Source: Amaurobius ferox (lineage: Eukaryota > Arthropoda > Arachnida > Araneae > Amaurobiidae). Taken from it: DNA of 64,000 nucleotides. Position numbers and translations under genes: made by a program. Shown piece after piece: positions 13,171-22,670 of this stretch. Each line of letters opens with the position of its first letter. Within the stretch, counting starts at the first letter, position 1. Under the pieces are notes generated by a model. It was given only the letters and a program-made list of their open reading frames with translations, made no database searches and was not told where the DNA came from. Where the stretch lies: NCBI GenBank assembly GCA_951213105.1, contig OX578149.1:4005606-4069605 (forward strand). Direction: 5' to 3'.

Positions 13171-13990
13171 GTCACCAGTAATAATCAATACAGATGTTTT
13201 TCTCATGACAATCAACCTCCATATCAGATTCATGTTTACTGGTAGAAATCACAGGCTCTTCTTCAAGCTGAAGTAGTTTTCATTCAGTGAGAAGCTGATC
13301 AATACAAACTACATAGCATGGGAAAGCTTGGCCCAATTTGATAATATAATTACAGCTACGCTCTGGTTTTCCTTCTTCACATTTGAGACATAAAAAATGC
13401 TGCAGATACTAATTTGAATCGTCAAGTTGAGTCTTCTGAAGATTGTCTACAAGCACTCACATCACGTTTCTGCACTTGTTTTCAAAATACAATTTGATCT
13501 TTTTCTGTAAATTCACTGCAGACAACCTTTTTAACTGGAGTTAAATTTTGGGAATCATCTAGAAAGCTGATGTTCAAACTGCTGCTTTTTAGTGCTTCCG
13601 AGGTACAGATTTGCCTATGCAGGGTCTGTACAAGTGACTTCAATGAATCCTACATTAAATGAATAAAGGGTTTTTTTGGAAAAATATGTAAACCTTGTAA
13701 ACATATGGGCATTACTAATGGAAAAAAAAAAGTTGAGCCTTCAGCTAGATGTTATAAATATTTCATTATCTCTTGGTAATTATTTGTATTCCCCAATGAT
13801 GGACGTATCTTTGGTTCTTTGGCATATGCATTAGGAAGCACTGTACAAATATCCCATTGTTCCAGAAGTCTTGAAGCAGCAGGTTTGAGAGTCATCCATC
13901 TTGATGAAACAGAAACATGCTTGATAAAGTAATAGGCTGGAAGTTCTAATTCCCTTTGGATTTTTTCAACATTCATACCTGCCAACATTG
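13171..13990 (-). pseudogene. hAT-like transposase relic, middle part
   Basis: Minus-strand continuation of the relic at 11480-11862. A 78-codon piece (13752-13988) contains SVSSRWMTLKPAASRLLEQW, which matches the region of hAT transposases with a conserved R-W followed by a long helix. Positions 13180-13640 read as coding only when several frameshifts and stops are allowed (for example CEEGKPERSCNYIIKLGQAF near 13380). It is a decayed copy without intact catalytic residues that I could confirm. Confidence 0.6.
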
Positions 13991-14465
13991 GAGAATAAAA
14001 ATCCAGTAGATAGCATGGTAAGCATTTTTTACAGTGCTTTACAAGTCAGTGCACCTGTTCAATATCATTTAAGGAAAAATAGGGATTTTTTTACATATCA
14101 TAAAAAATGTATGTTTTTTTTTTTTCAAAAATGATAACTCACTATAACCTACTGTATAAGAAAAATACCTACTGTGTAAAAATACCTATTGTATAAGAAA
14201 AATGTTTTTACACAGTGTAAAAAAAAAAAAAGTGGAATAAACAGAAAGAAAGTTTAGAGTGGGGAGGGGGATCACTGAAACAAAAGATGTTCAGTTGCAA
14301 TTTAGTTAATTACATGAATGTGGATAGAAAAATGCTTTAGAGACTCTATTGCCTGGAAAATAAGAGAAAAAGAGCATATTTTAAAGAAAGTAATCCTTCA
14401 TTTTTATGTAAACTGTAAAAATGTGAAAGTACTATTTAATTAATTTGAGATATTATCAAAAATAA

Positions 14466-14885
14466 GATGGATGGAAAAGGATGTTTAAATATTACATGGA
14501 AATTTAATCTATACCCACGAAATAGCACTTAAAAAATAATAAATATTTTACAAATAATGAAACATATTGCAAAGAAATGAATGTTGTGCATCTTCAAATC
14601 CACATAAATTGAAACTAAACATGGATGAAAAAAGACGTTTTAACATTGCACAGGAATGTAATCTATACCTGCGAAATCGCACTTAAAAATTAATATTTTA
14701 TGAAAATATTGATTAATAATGAAACTTATTACAAAGAAATGAATGTTGTGTGTGTAATTTTCATTCACATAATTTGAAATTAAACATAAATGGAAACAGT
14801 TGTTTCAACATTATACAACAATGTAATCTAAATCACACCTATTTAAAGCAGTATTTATCAATAATGTGAAAATGATGCAACTTAG
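14466..14885. repeat. Minisatellite, about 2.5 units of 155-165 bp
   Basis: Three successive units begin near 14466, 14621 and 14785 with 'atggatgaaaa'-like sequence. Each contains 'aatctatacc' and 'gaaatagcacttaaaaa'-like blocks, and 'aaagaaatgaatgttgtg' where the unit is complete. Units are diverged, so the array is old. Confidence 0.75.
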
Positions 14886-16217
14886 TACTGGTACTAGGTT
14901 CATATACAGAAGAAACAAAATGGCAGCCGCAAGTTCGATCGAAATTTTCTTTAACAGAGAATTTCTATTGAGAAACCCCAAACTTTAGGGAGGAGATTTT
15001 CGGCTAAAATCGGAAAACTGGGAGAAATTACCAAAAATCAGGAGTTTCCCGGAAATACTAGTAGAGTTGGCAGCTAAGCTCTCTAGGAACAGTCAGAATT
15101 TCAACTTTAATAAGGAGAACATGACAGTGTTGAAAGAAGATTGATCAGATTCCTGTCTGCATTCCTTTAGCTGGAAAAGATAAGCCTATAATGTTTACAA
15201 ATCCAATCCAAGCAGCTAAAGCAAGAGGCATGAACAGAATCTCAGACTTTTACATAATACACAATGCAGTGGCAGTCTTTGGGGGTGGGCGCTGGGACAC
15301 ACGGCACCATTGAGAAAACATCCCAAATTATTCTTTTAGTTATATAGATTTATTACAATTTCTATTGAAAAAATCTGAAAAATTGAGAATTATTGGAAAT
15401 AAGTGATGGAATATGTCGCTAGATGACAGCACTACATCTTTCCTGCGAGAAAACAGATTCACGAAAGCTGTAATGTATAGAATTTTCAGGGAAAAGTACA
15501 AGGATATTTGCTTAAGACCACGTCCCTTTTACCACCTTGTCCTGAGCGAATGAATGGTAGGTCCACAATAATAGAAATTTGGCTTTAAAAAAAGAGCATT
15601 GCAGATTTTGCATTGGATATTGGTCAACTTTTGCAGCCGCTTTTCGCCAAAGAGAATAAGAACAGTAGTAAAACGTGAAAAGGGACTTTTCAAATTGGCC
15701 CAGTTTCGCTAATTTGACTTCAATTTTCTACATTTAAGAATGTGTGTGTTCTCTCTCTCTCGTCTTTTCTTATGAATAAATTTAAAAGTTTAAATAAACA
15801 TTTGAAAACAAATTACTCTTTTTATGTAATTTTGATTTCTTTTATTATTTCTATTAATCTAGTTTTTTCAGTTTTGGTTCATGGCGAAATTGTTTCGTAT
15901 TAGATTTAGAAAATTGAAATCTAAAAAATCTTTGATACATGTTTTTTTTCTTTTCTTTTAATAAGCGAGTTGAATAAGTGGGGGTTATTTATGATATTTT
16001 AGTTATTTCTGTCCATTGTGAGTAAAATGTGACACACAGTTTTGGGGCATTCAGTTTGAGAGGTCACTTGACCTCTTACTTTTTCTGCTATTTAACATAA
16101 AGAAATACCTAAAAATTAAAGAAATTCTAAATATTTGTTAAAAAGCTTTAAAATTAAATTTTCAACATAATCCTTTTACCTGACGTCATTTTTCTGGAAA
16201 TTTTGGCCACCACTGGC
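14886..16217. other. Gene-free stretch, nothing recognised
   Basis: The stretch 14925-15080 resembles a leader of a DNA transposon ('gttggcag' phrase also seen at 13980), but no TIR pair could be fixed. The rest is AT-rich sequence without recognised features; a ctctctct run lies near 15750. Confidence 0.4.
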
Positions 16218-17705
16218 AAATATATTGCTCAGATACCCCCATGGGCATATATGTTAATTGAGTTAGCCCCCCCCCCCCCCCCTAAATTTCTTAACCCGGC
16301 TTCTAACTCAGCGATTTTGATTCTGATGATGGCTATAGCTTCTGTACCATCTATATGTGTCACTTGAATATACATATTTTGTGCCAACTCCCAGGGCTTA
16401 ACTTTTAGCTTAACTAGCCCCCATAATTTTACATCTTGTTTCCTAATTGAGGGAATTTGGTTCTGCTAATGGCTATATAGTCTCTGCACCATTTGTACAT
16501 CTCACCTGGATACACATCTTTGTTGTGAGAACTCCCCTAATGTAACTTTTACTTCAGTTAGCCTCCCCCCCCACCTCCAAATTTTCCATCTTACCTCTTA
16601 ATTGAGCGATTTTGATTCTGCTGGTGGCTGTAGTTCTGCACCATCTGTATGTATCACCTTGATATACAAGGTAGGATAAAAAAGTTCAGTATCTCCAACA
16701 TTGATTGGAAGAGAGGGGGGGGAACTATTTTCCATGGTGTAGAGGAACATGTGACGCTAGATGTGAAAAGGAAGAAGCAGGTCTGCAGTGCAGGGTTTTT
16801 CCAGACAATACATGTCAGTGAACTGTAGTCGTTCACGTTCGTTGAAAATGGAAATGGCGTTTGAAGAACAATGTGTGAATATCAAATTCTGCCACTATTT
16901 GGGGAAATCGATGATAGAAACGCTGCACCTGCTGCAATGTTTCTGTCGGCGATTTCTCCAAACAGTGGCAGAATTTGATATTCGCACGCTGTTCTTCAAA
17001 TGCCATTTCCATTTTTAATGAACGCGAATGATTACAGTTCGCTGACACGCATTGTCCGGAAAAACACCTGCTTCTTCCTTTTCATATGTGCCTTTATGCT
17101 ACGGTAAAATAGTTCCCCTTTCCTTCAATCAGGGTTGGAGATATCAGCACAGTCTCCGAACTTTTTGATCCTACCTTGTATATATTTGATGGATATAATA
17201 CACAAGTTTTCTGTGTCAATCCCCTAGGCATAACTTTTACTTTAACTAGCGCCAACAATTTTACATCTCAGTTCCGAAATTCCGAGCAATTTTGATTCTT
17301 CTGGCGAGTCTCAGTAATACCTGGTAAGTACATGTCACCTGGATATACATATTTTGTGTCAAACCCTGGGTGTAACTTTTAGTTGAACTAGCCCATACAA
17401 TTTTATATATTTGTTCTTAATTGAGCAATTTTGGATCTGCTGGTGTTTATAGTCTCAGTACCATTTGTACATGTCACCTGGATATGCATCTTTAACGTGA
17501 CAAATCCCTGAGCGTAACTTTTACTTCAGATAGCCCCCCCACCACCTCCTTTAAATTTTCCAATATTGCCTCCCAATTAAACAATTTTGATTTTACTGGC
17601 GGCTATAGTCTCTGAACTATCTGTATGCATCACCAGAATATGCATATTTTTTTAGTCAACCCCTGGGTGCAACTTTTAGCTTAACTAGTCCCCACAATTT
17701 TACTT
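16218..17705. repeat. Minisatellite of 140-155-bp units, interrupted by an insertion
   Basis: The phrase 'gagcRattttgattctgctgg' recurs at about 16311, 16451, 16606, 17286, 17425 and 17579, with spacing alternating near 140 and 155 bp. Other shared blocks are 'tctgcaccatctgtatgt', 'cacctggatatacat', 'taacttttagcttaactag' and a C-rich run. The alternation suggests a higher-order dimer of about 295 bp. The array is split between the third and fourth listed units by the palindromic element at 16667-17178. Confidence 0.8.
16665..17180. mobile_element. Palindromic (fold-back) mariner-derived element
   Basis: Two arms of about 256 bp lie head to head with the centre near 16922, flanked by TA dinucleotides (16665-16666, 17179-17180). 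The ends read caaggtaggat..aaaaagttc on both strands. Each arm, read inward, encodes a similar peptide containing FEEQ followed by NIKFCH (plus strand from about 16857, minus strand from about 16988), which resembles the N-terminal helix-turn-helix of mariner transposases (consensus roughly F-E-Q-R-x-N-I-K-F). The rest of the transposase is absent. The arms differ at roughly one base in ten, so both have aged since the inversion-duplication. It inserted into one unit of the minisatellite. Confidence 0.75.
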
Positions 17706-18093
17706 TTATGTAAATTAGGACTATGTAATGTTTTCATCATGGGGTGTGTGCCCATATATGTCCAGGAATGTTATGAACGAGTGAGCAGGTGGGAGGTATG
17801 TTATTTTACTTATCATATGTTGTTATTTTACTATGCACCCATCGCTATACACATACACACATCAATATATATATATATATAGGCATAAATACATAGATGA
17901 GTGCCCCCCCCCCTCTAGATGTCATTCACAAGTTGCCACTGACACAATGTTAAGCAACTAGAAAAATGTAACAATGTGCAACTTAATGACTAGTCGACAA
18001 AATCAATGAATGTAAACAACACTTAGAAAAACAACAACATTGAATGTCACAGCGAATCGTAACTACCAAATATGATGCCTATGGAACTCATAT

Positions 18094-18186
18094 AAAGAAT
18101 AAAATTTGAATTCAAATTTTTGAATAAAAAAAATAAATAATACATAAAAGAATAAAATTTGGATTCAAATTTTTGAATGAAAAAAA
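18094..18186. repeat. Two-copy tandem repeat, period 53
   Basis: The block aaagaataaaatttg.attc followed by aaatttttgaat occurs at 18094 and 18147. Each unit contains the short palindrome attcaaatttttgaat. Confidence 0.7.
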
Positions 18187-18479
18187 CCCCCAGATAATTA
18201 ATCTTTGTTTCAGTGTTAATTCATAATTTGCCTCTGATTAGTCTTGCACTATTAATCTTGATGATTTTGACTTTGTATTACAATAACAGCAATACACATT
18301 TAACATAGCCAATTTAAAAAAAAATTATGCACAGCAAGTTTATCACTTAGTTTCACTTAGTCTTCTAGCTAGTGGTATTTAAAGGAGAAGTGTATTTAAA
18401 ACCATGCTACATGCTTCATAGAGATATAATGCAATCTTGATTGAAGAAACCTCACAAAACGGGTTCATTTCTTTAAACG

Positions 18480-19010
18480 TGTGGTGCCACCATTGCTGCG
18501 GGACTACGCAGTTTCTGCTGACCAGTAAATGCTGTAATACATATGTCTGTGGTTCAATATTTAGGACTTTGCAATCGCCATGACTTCAGTCTCGAGTTTC
18601 ACCATAACTTCAGTTTTGTCTTACCAACTTCAGTTTCGGTTGGTTTTCACGAGTCTCGTTAACTCAACTGCAACATGCATGTATTAAACTAGATAAGTTA
18701 CACTGTGGCAGTTTGAGCCCAGCACGTAATGTAAATCTATATCTTTGTTGTTGTTGTTGTTGAGACCCAGACCGTCCGACCTACCAGAAAGGTGTAAGGT
18801 AACAGTTATATCTTTGTTGTGTTAAAGTTTCTTGTTATTAAATTATTAAGTTTTCAACTTATAGTTCTTCTTGTACGAGTGGACCACGTCAAGCAACACA
18901 TGCAACCGATCTCAGCATCTTGAGTAGTTGGAGGTGACGATCCCTTTGCCAAGTATTGAAGTTGGCATGTCAGCTCCACAAAGTGAACACACCGTTCTGG
19001 TACTTCAATA
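18480..19010 (+). repeat. 5' LTR of the Ty3-type element
   Basis: It matches the 3' LTR (21532-22670) over its whole length apart from SINE insertions. It starts TGTGGTGCC and is followed one base later by the primer binding site. It contains a 55-bp SINE tail at 18751-18805 bracketed by tatatctttgttg. Confidence 0.85.
18751..18805 (-). mobile_element. 5'-truncated SINE tail in the 5' LTR
   Basis: Only the last 55 bases of the SINE (with its AAC tail) are present, in minus orientation. They are bracketed by tatatctttgttg at 18738-18750 and 18807-18819. The same target word flanks the longer SINE insertions in the 3' LTR. Confidence 0.85.
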
Positions 19011-19011
19011 T

Positions 19012-19029
19012 TGGTGGCCCGGACGTGAT
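19012..19029 (+). other. Primer binding site, tRNA-Trp type
   Basis: The 18 bases tggtggcccggacgtgat directly follow the LTR. They match the complement of the 3' end of eukaryotic tRNA-Trp at 16 of 18 positions by my recollection of that tRNA. Confidence 0.7.
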
Positions 19030-19735
19030 CACGTCCCACCATATTGGTACACCCCATATTGGTATGCCGGATGTGATTTAATGCGGCTAATGCAGAGGAT
19101 TTGAACCTTCATCCATATGGAGGAACTACCTGTGTAGCAAGCTGAAATGCAGTTGAACAAGTTTCTACGTGGATCTGGATTATTTTTTTTTATGACTAGA
19201 ATCTGCGAAAAGAAATTCAGGTAGGTGAAAGTTTGGGATGCTTCTCTTGACCCATTATATATGCGAAATTTTTGACATGAGATTTTTGTACATATTACAT
19301 GCTTTTGGATGTGTAGAGTAGATTTCTAGGTATGGGATACATAGGTTCAATGTGCATTTCATGAAGTATAATTTGATTGGGCGTTTGCCAGATTGGAAAC
19401 TGTTTATATTGAAACTTAAGTTTTTAATTTTTTAAAGATGGCATAGTTAGTGTATCTTACCATAAAGGATATTTTTAAGGAAATCTTGTTTTGTCCCAGT
19501 TTGTGGCTGTATAGAAACAATTTTTTACATATTAGATATATGTATGGTTTTAAGAGTGTTTCTAGCAATTTTTTGTCAGATACATGTTCGCGAGTTGGAT
19601 TACCCTCTGGTATTGTTGAAAATTCATACGGTGATATACAGGTTGTGAAATTCTGGTTTAGCAATAATTTTGGAATCTCGTTGAATTTCTTGAATATATA
19701 TTTCAGATAAGTAGGGTTGTACCATATTGGTAAAC

Positions 19736-20138
19736 ATGCCGGGAAATAGTGTAACCGAGGAAAAAATTCAGGTTCAGCTTAAAACACAATCGGAACAGTC
19801 AGATCTGTGTAGGATTAGCTTTTAAGGCACCTAGCTTTTGGGAAACAGATCCTGCATTATGGTTCGCTCAAATAGAATCGCAATTTATTGTAGTAGGAAT
19901 TTCTGTGGTTTTGACGAAATTTCATTTGGTTGTCATGGCACTTGATACGCGGATTTTGAAATGTGTTTGCGATATCATTTTAAACTCCCCAGCTGAGGAA
20001 GCTTATCATATTTTGAAAGCACGAATTTTAGCATTTTATGAACAAACCGAGGACTCAAAGCTAAGATTACTCCTGAATGACTTACATTTTGGCGATCAAC
20101 GCCATCACAGTTATTATGCAAAATGTAAAGCTAAATGA
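19736..20138 (+). pseudogene. gag (capsid-like) fragment of the Ty3-type element
   Basis: A candidate start ATG is at 19736. After a frameshift near 19824 the frame reads APSFWETDPALWFAQIESQF and continues through KARILAFYEQTEDSKLRLLL to a stop at 20138. This matches the conserved region of Mag/gypsy-like gag polyproteins found in arthropods (a P-x-x-W-x-x-D-P-x-L-W-F start and an L-x-x-x-Y-x-Q-S/T-x-x-x-K-L core). The downstream nucleocapsid and protease are absent: the frame runs straight into reverse-transcriptase sequence, showing an internal deletion. Confidence 0.7.
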
Positions 20139-21010
20139 AAGTGCCTGTGCGAGCAGTCAATAAAGTTTTGATGCCTGATAGGTACCCACTTCCACGCATA
20201 CATGGTTTTGTGATGGGATTAGGGAGTAAAAAGGTTTTTTCGAAGGTTGACTTTGTCGCATATTAGCAATTCCAGTTGAATTCCGTGATATGTGGAAAAT
20301 GGCTGCAACTATCCCGAACGGGTTATTCAAATTTCTGAGAATACCATATAAAACTAGGCAATGTTGGTAGTACATTACAAAGTGTTTTAGACACTATTCT
20401 TCGTGAGTTTGATTTTTGCCTATGTTGAATGAGGTGTTTGTTTTTTCTAATAATGAGGAAACGTATGAGAAACACTTACACAGGTTGTTCAGGCGGCGCG
20501 GTAGCCCATTGGTTAGCGCGCTGGAGTTGCACTCGGTAGGCCCGGGTTCGATTCCAGCCACTGCCAAAACTGCCGCCGTGTTCATGCGGAGTACGATCAC
20601 GTTAAACATGTGGGTCCGAAAGTCCTTCCGAGAGGTTGGTGGTAGGGGAAGGAGGGTACGGTCCCTGTGGATGCCTCCCCCACTGGGTTCCGATCTAAAT
20701 TGGGTGGCACTTCCCGACCGTCCAAACAGTTACCTTACACCTTTCTGGTAGGTCGGACGGTCTGGGTTTCAACAACAACAACAGGTTGTTCAGGAAATTG
20801 AGTGATTACGATCTGGTTGCAGATTTTATAAAATGCTAATTCGCAGTATTTAAGATTTTATTTTAAGGATTTTTTAATATCCGATAACGGAGTTTCTACT
20901 TGCCGGATTAGGTTGGTGAATTGGTTGAATATCTGTGTTCTACTAAGGTGATACATTTAAGAACGTTGTTTTTTATTGAACGTTTGTCACTGGTTTTTGA
21001 GGGGCACAGC
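20139..21010 (+). pseudogene. Reverse-transcriptase fragment of the Ty3-type element, split by a SINE
   Basis: The frame at 20171 reads PDRYPLPRIHGF then KKVFSKVDF, the fingers region typical of Ty3/gypsy RT. After a frameshift near 20265 it continues NGLFKFLRIPY. At the expected catalytic box (Y-V-D-D) the sequence around 20420 has lost the aspartates, reading LNEVFVFSNN. The host target of the SINE at 20494-20780 lies in the following 'H-R-L-F-R' segment; 20795 onward resumes weakly. The enzyme cannot be functional. A zinc-binding integrase remnant may persist near 21190-21330, weakly. Confidence 0.7.
20480..20794 (+). mobile_element. tRNA-derived SINE, full copy with 14-bp target duplication
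   Basis: The body is 20494-20780 on the plus strand between perfect copies of acaggttgttcagg (20480-20493, 20781-20794). The tRNA-like head has an A box near GTAGCCCATTGGTTAGC and a B box GGTTCGATTCC at about 20547. The tail is (AAC)n and merges with the first bases of the duplication. It interrupts the RT pseudogene of the Ty3-type element, so it is younger than that copy. Confidence 0.95.
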
Positions 21011-21802
21011 AGAGAAACAATCTCGGTTATATGGACTTGTCAGTAATAAGCTTAAGAGCCATATAACACTTTTCGCTTGAACTGATGTTGCTGGGAAGGT
21101 ATTTGAATTTAAGAACTCATACAGGTCTTGAGTTGCATATTATTTCTTTCCCTACTTGTACCAGTTCTATTTATTGTAACATATCTACAAATGTGCCTTG
21201 ACCTTTCATTCCAGCTATTTGGAGAAAAGACTCTTGTAACAGTAGATGCGGGCAGATCATTGGTTCCGCTTTAGCAAGGACCACGCCCTGTGTTGTCAAG
21301 GACAGACAGGGTGATCATCATTCTGCAAATTAGCAAAAGTAAATGTGTCACTGGACAGTTAGGCTAACTGACATTCTGAACGCAGATGGGGGTGAGTGCA
21401 CATGTTTTTTGAAACTCTGAGTTCTGGCGGCCATAGTTTGACTATGTCTGGTCGGAGGTCTAAACCTGTGGTCTGTTTTCAGGCCAGGGTTTAGTCTGTG
21501 TGTGTGTGTGTGGGGGGGGGGGGGGGAGTACTGTGGTGCCACCGTTGCTGCAGGACTATGCAGTTTCTGCTGACCAGTAAATGCTGTAATGTGCATGTCT
21601 GTGGTTCAATATTTAGGACTCTGCAATCGCCACGCCTTCAGTCTCGAGTTTCGCCATAACTTCAGTTTCGTCTTACCTACTTCAGTTTTGGTTGGTTTTC
21701 ACCAGTCTCGTTAACTCAACTGCAAGATGCATGTATTAAACTAGATGAGTTACGCTGTGGCAGTTTGAGCCTCGCACGTAATGTAAATCTATATTTTTGT
21801 TG

Positions 21803-22171
21803 TTGTTGAGATCCAGACCGTCCGACCTACCAGAAAGGTGTAAGGTAACTGTTTTGACGGCCGGGAAGTGCCACCCAATTTAGACCGGAACCTATAGTGG
21901 GGGAGGCATTCACAGGGACCGTACCCTCCTTCCCCTACCACCAACCTCTTGGAAGGACTTACGGACCCACATGTTTAACGTGATTGTACTCCGCATGAAC
22001 ATGGCGGCAGTTGTGGCAGCGTGCAAACCACCGGGCTACCACGCCCGAAATGTGCCAACAGCACGCGGTGTTCCCAGGTGGTCACCCACCCAAGTACTAA
22101 CCGCGCCCGATGCTGCTTGACTTCGGTGATCTAATGAGAACCGGTGTTTTCAGCACGGTAGAGCCATTGGC
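21803..22171 (-). mobile_element. Composite 5S rRNA / tRNA-derived SINE
   Basis: Read on the minus strand the unit begins exactly at the first base of a 5S rRNA sequence (22171), runs through all 118 bases of it (to 22054), then a few bases, then the SINE's tRNA-like head, the SINE body and its tail (21803). Compared with other copies, the tRNA head lacks about 40 bases that include the B box. The whole unit is bracketed by the same target word, tatatttttgttg at 21790-21802 and ttatatctttgttg at 22172-22185, which argues that it inserted as one molecule. It could be a genuine 5S-headed SINE family or a single chimera made by template switching from SINE RNA to 5S RNA. Confidence 0.8.
22054..22171 (-). 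rRNA. 5S rRNA sequence (retroposed, part of a SINE)
   Basis: The minus strand gives a full-length 5S rRNA, starting GCCAATGGC and ending GCTGTTGGC so that the terminal stem still pairs. The internal promoter is largely intact: an A-box-like AAGTCAAGCAGCATCGGGC and a C-box GGGTGGGTGACCACCTGGGA. A few changes from the usual arthropod sequence are seen (for example in the segment after CGGTTCTC). Because it is fused to a SINE and flanked by target duplications inside an LTR, it is a retroposed copy, not a member of the ribosomal 5S array. It might still be transcribed by polymerase III. Confidence 0.9.
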
Positions 22172-22185
22172 TTATATCTTTGTTG

Positions 22186-22467
22186 TTGTTGAAACCCAGA
22201 CTGTCCGACCTACCAGAAAGGTGTAAGGTAACTGTTTGGACGGTCGGGAAGTGCCTCCCAATTTGGACCGGAACCCAGTGGGGGAGGCATCCACAGGGAC
22301 CGTACCCTCCTTCCCCTACCACCAACCTCTCGGAAGGACTTTCGGACCCACATGTTTAACGTGATCGTACTCCGCATGAACACGGCGGCAGTTTTGGCAG
22401 TGGCTGGAATCGAAACCGGGCCTATCGAGTGCAACTCCAGCGCGCTAACCAATGGGCTACCGCGCCC
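22186..22467 (-). mobile_element. tRNA-derived SINE, full copy in the 3' LTR
   Basis: Minus-strand copy with the tRNA head near 22467, a B box slightly altered (GGTTTCGATTCC) and the AAC tail near 22186. It is bracketed by ttatatctttgttg at 22172-22185 and 22468-22481. It shares the middle target copy with the composite 5S-SINE next to it. Confidence 0.92.
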
Positions 22468-22670
22468 TTATATCTTTGTTGCGTTAAAGTTTCTTGTTAT
22501 TAAATTATTAAGTTTTCAACTTGTAGTTCTTGTATGAGCGGGCCACGTCAAGCAACACACGCAATCGATCTCAGCATTTTGAGTAGTTGGAGGTGACGAT
22601 CCCCTTGCCAAGTATTGAAGTTGGCATGCCAGCTCCACAAAATGGACACACCGTTCTGGTACTTCCATAA

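Larger units (their letters stand above)
18480..22670 (+). mobile_element. Ty3/gypsy-type LTR retrotransposon, degenerate
   Basis: Two direct repeats beginning TGTGGTGCCACC (18480 and 21532) and ending around ggtacttcMata (19010 and 22670) flank an internal region with, in order, a tRNA-Trp-like primer binding site, a gag fragment, a reverse-transcriptase fragment and a G-rich polypurine tract. Most of gag after the capsid-like part, the protease, and most of RNase H and integrase are missing. Both LTRs carry SINE-derived insertions at the same site. A 657-bp segment (19065-19721) between primer site and gag is bracketed by copies of ccatattggta and may be another insertion. Flanking target duplication is unclear (aacg versus aagg). 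Confidence 0.85.
21532..22670 (+). repeat. 3' LTR of the Ty3-type element, enlarged by SINE insertions
   Basis: It follows a polypurine tract (G run and agtac, about 21511-21531). It matches the 5' LTR before 21790 and after 22482; between them lie a composite 5S-SINE and a second SINE. Confidence 0.85.

Noticed and set aside
13977..15076. A DNA transposon with ctgccaac inverted ends
   Set aside because: The inverted match is short, no target duplication fits, and the left end falls within hAT relic sequence.
20494..20570. A tRNA gene (A box, B box, tRNA-like head)
   Set aside because: It is the head of a SINE: the sequence continues into a repeated body and AAC tail with target duplications, and the same head recurs several times.
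22054..22171. A functional 5S rRNA gene
   Set aside because: It is fused to SINE sequence and bracketed by target duplications within an LTR, so it is a retroposed copy.
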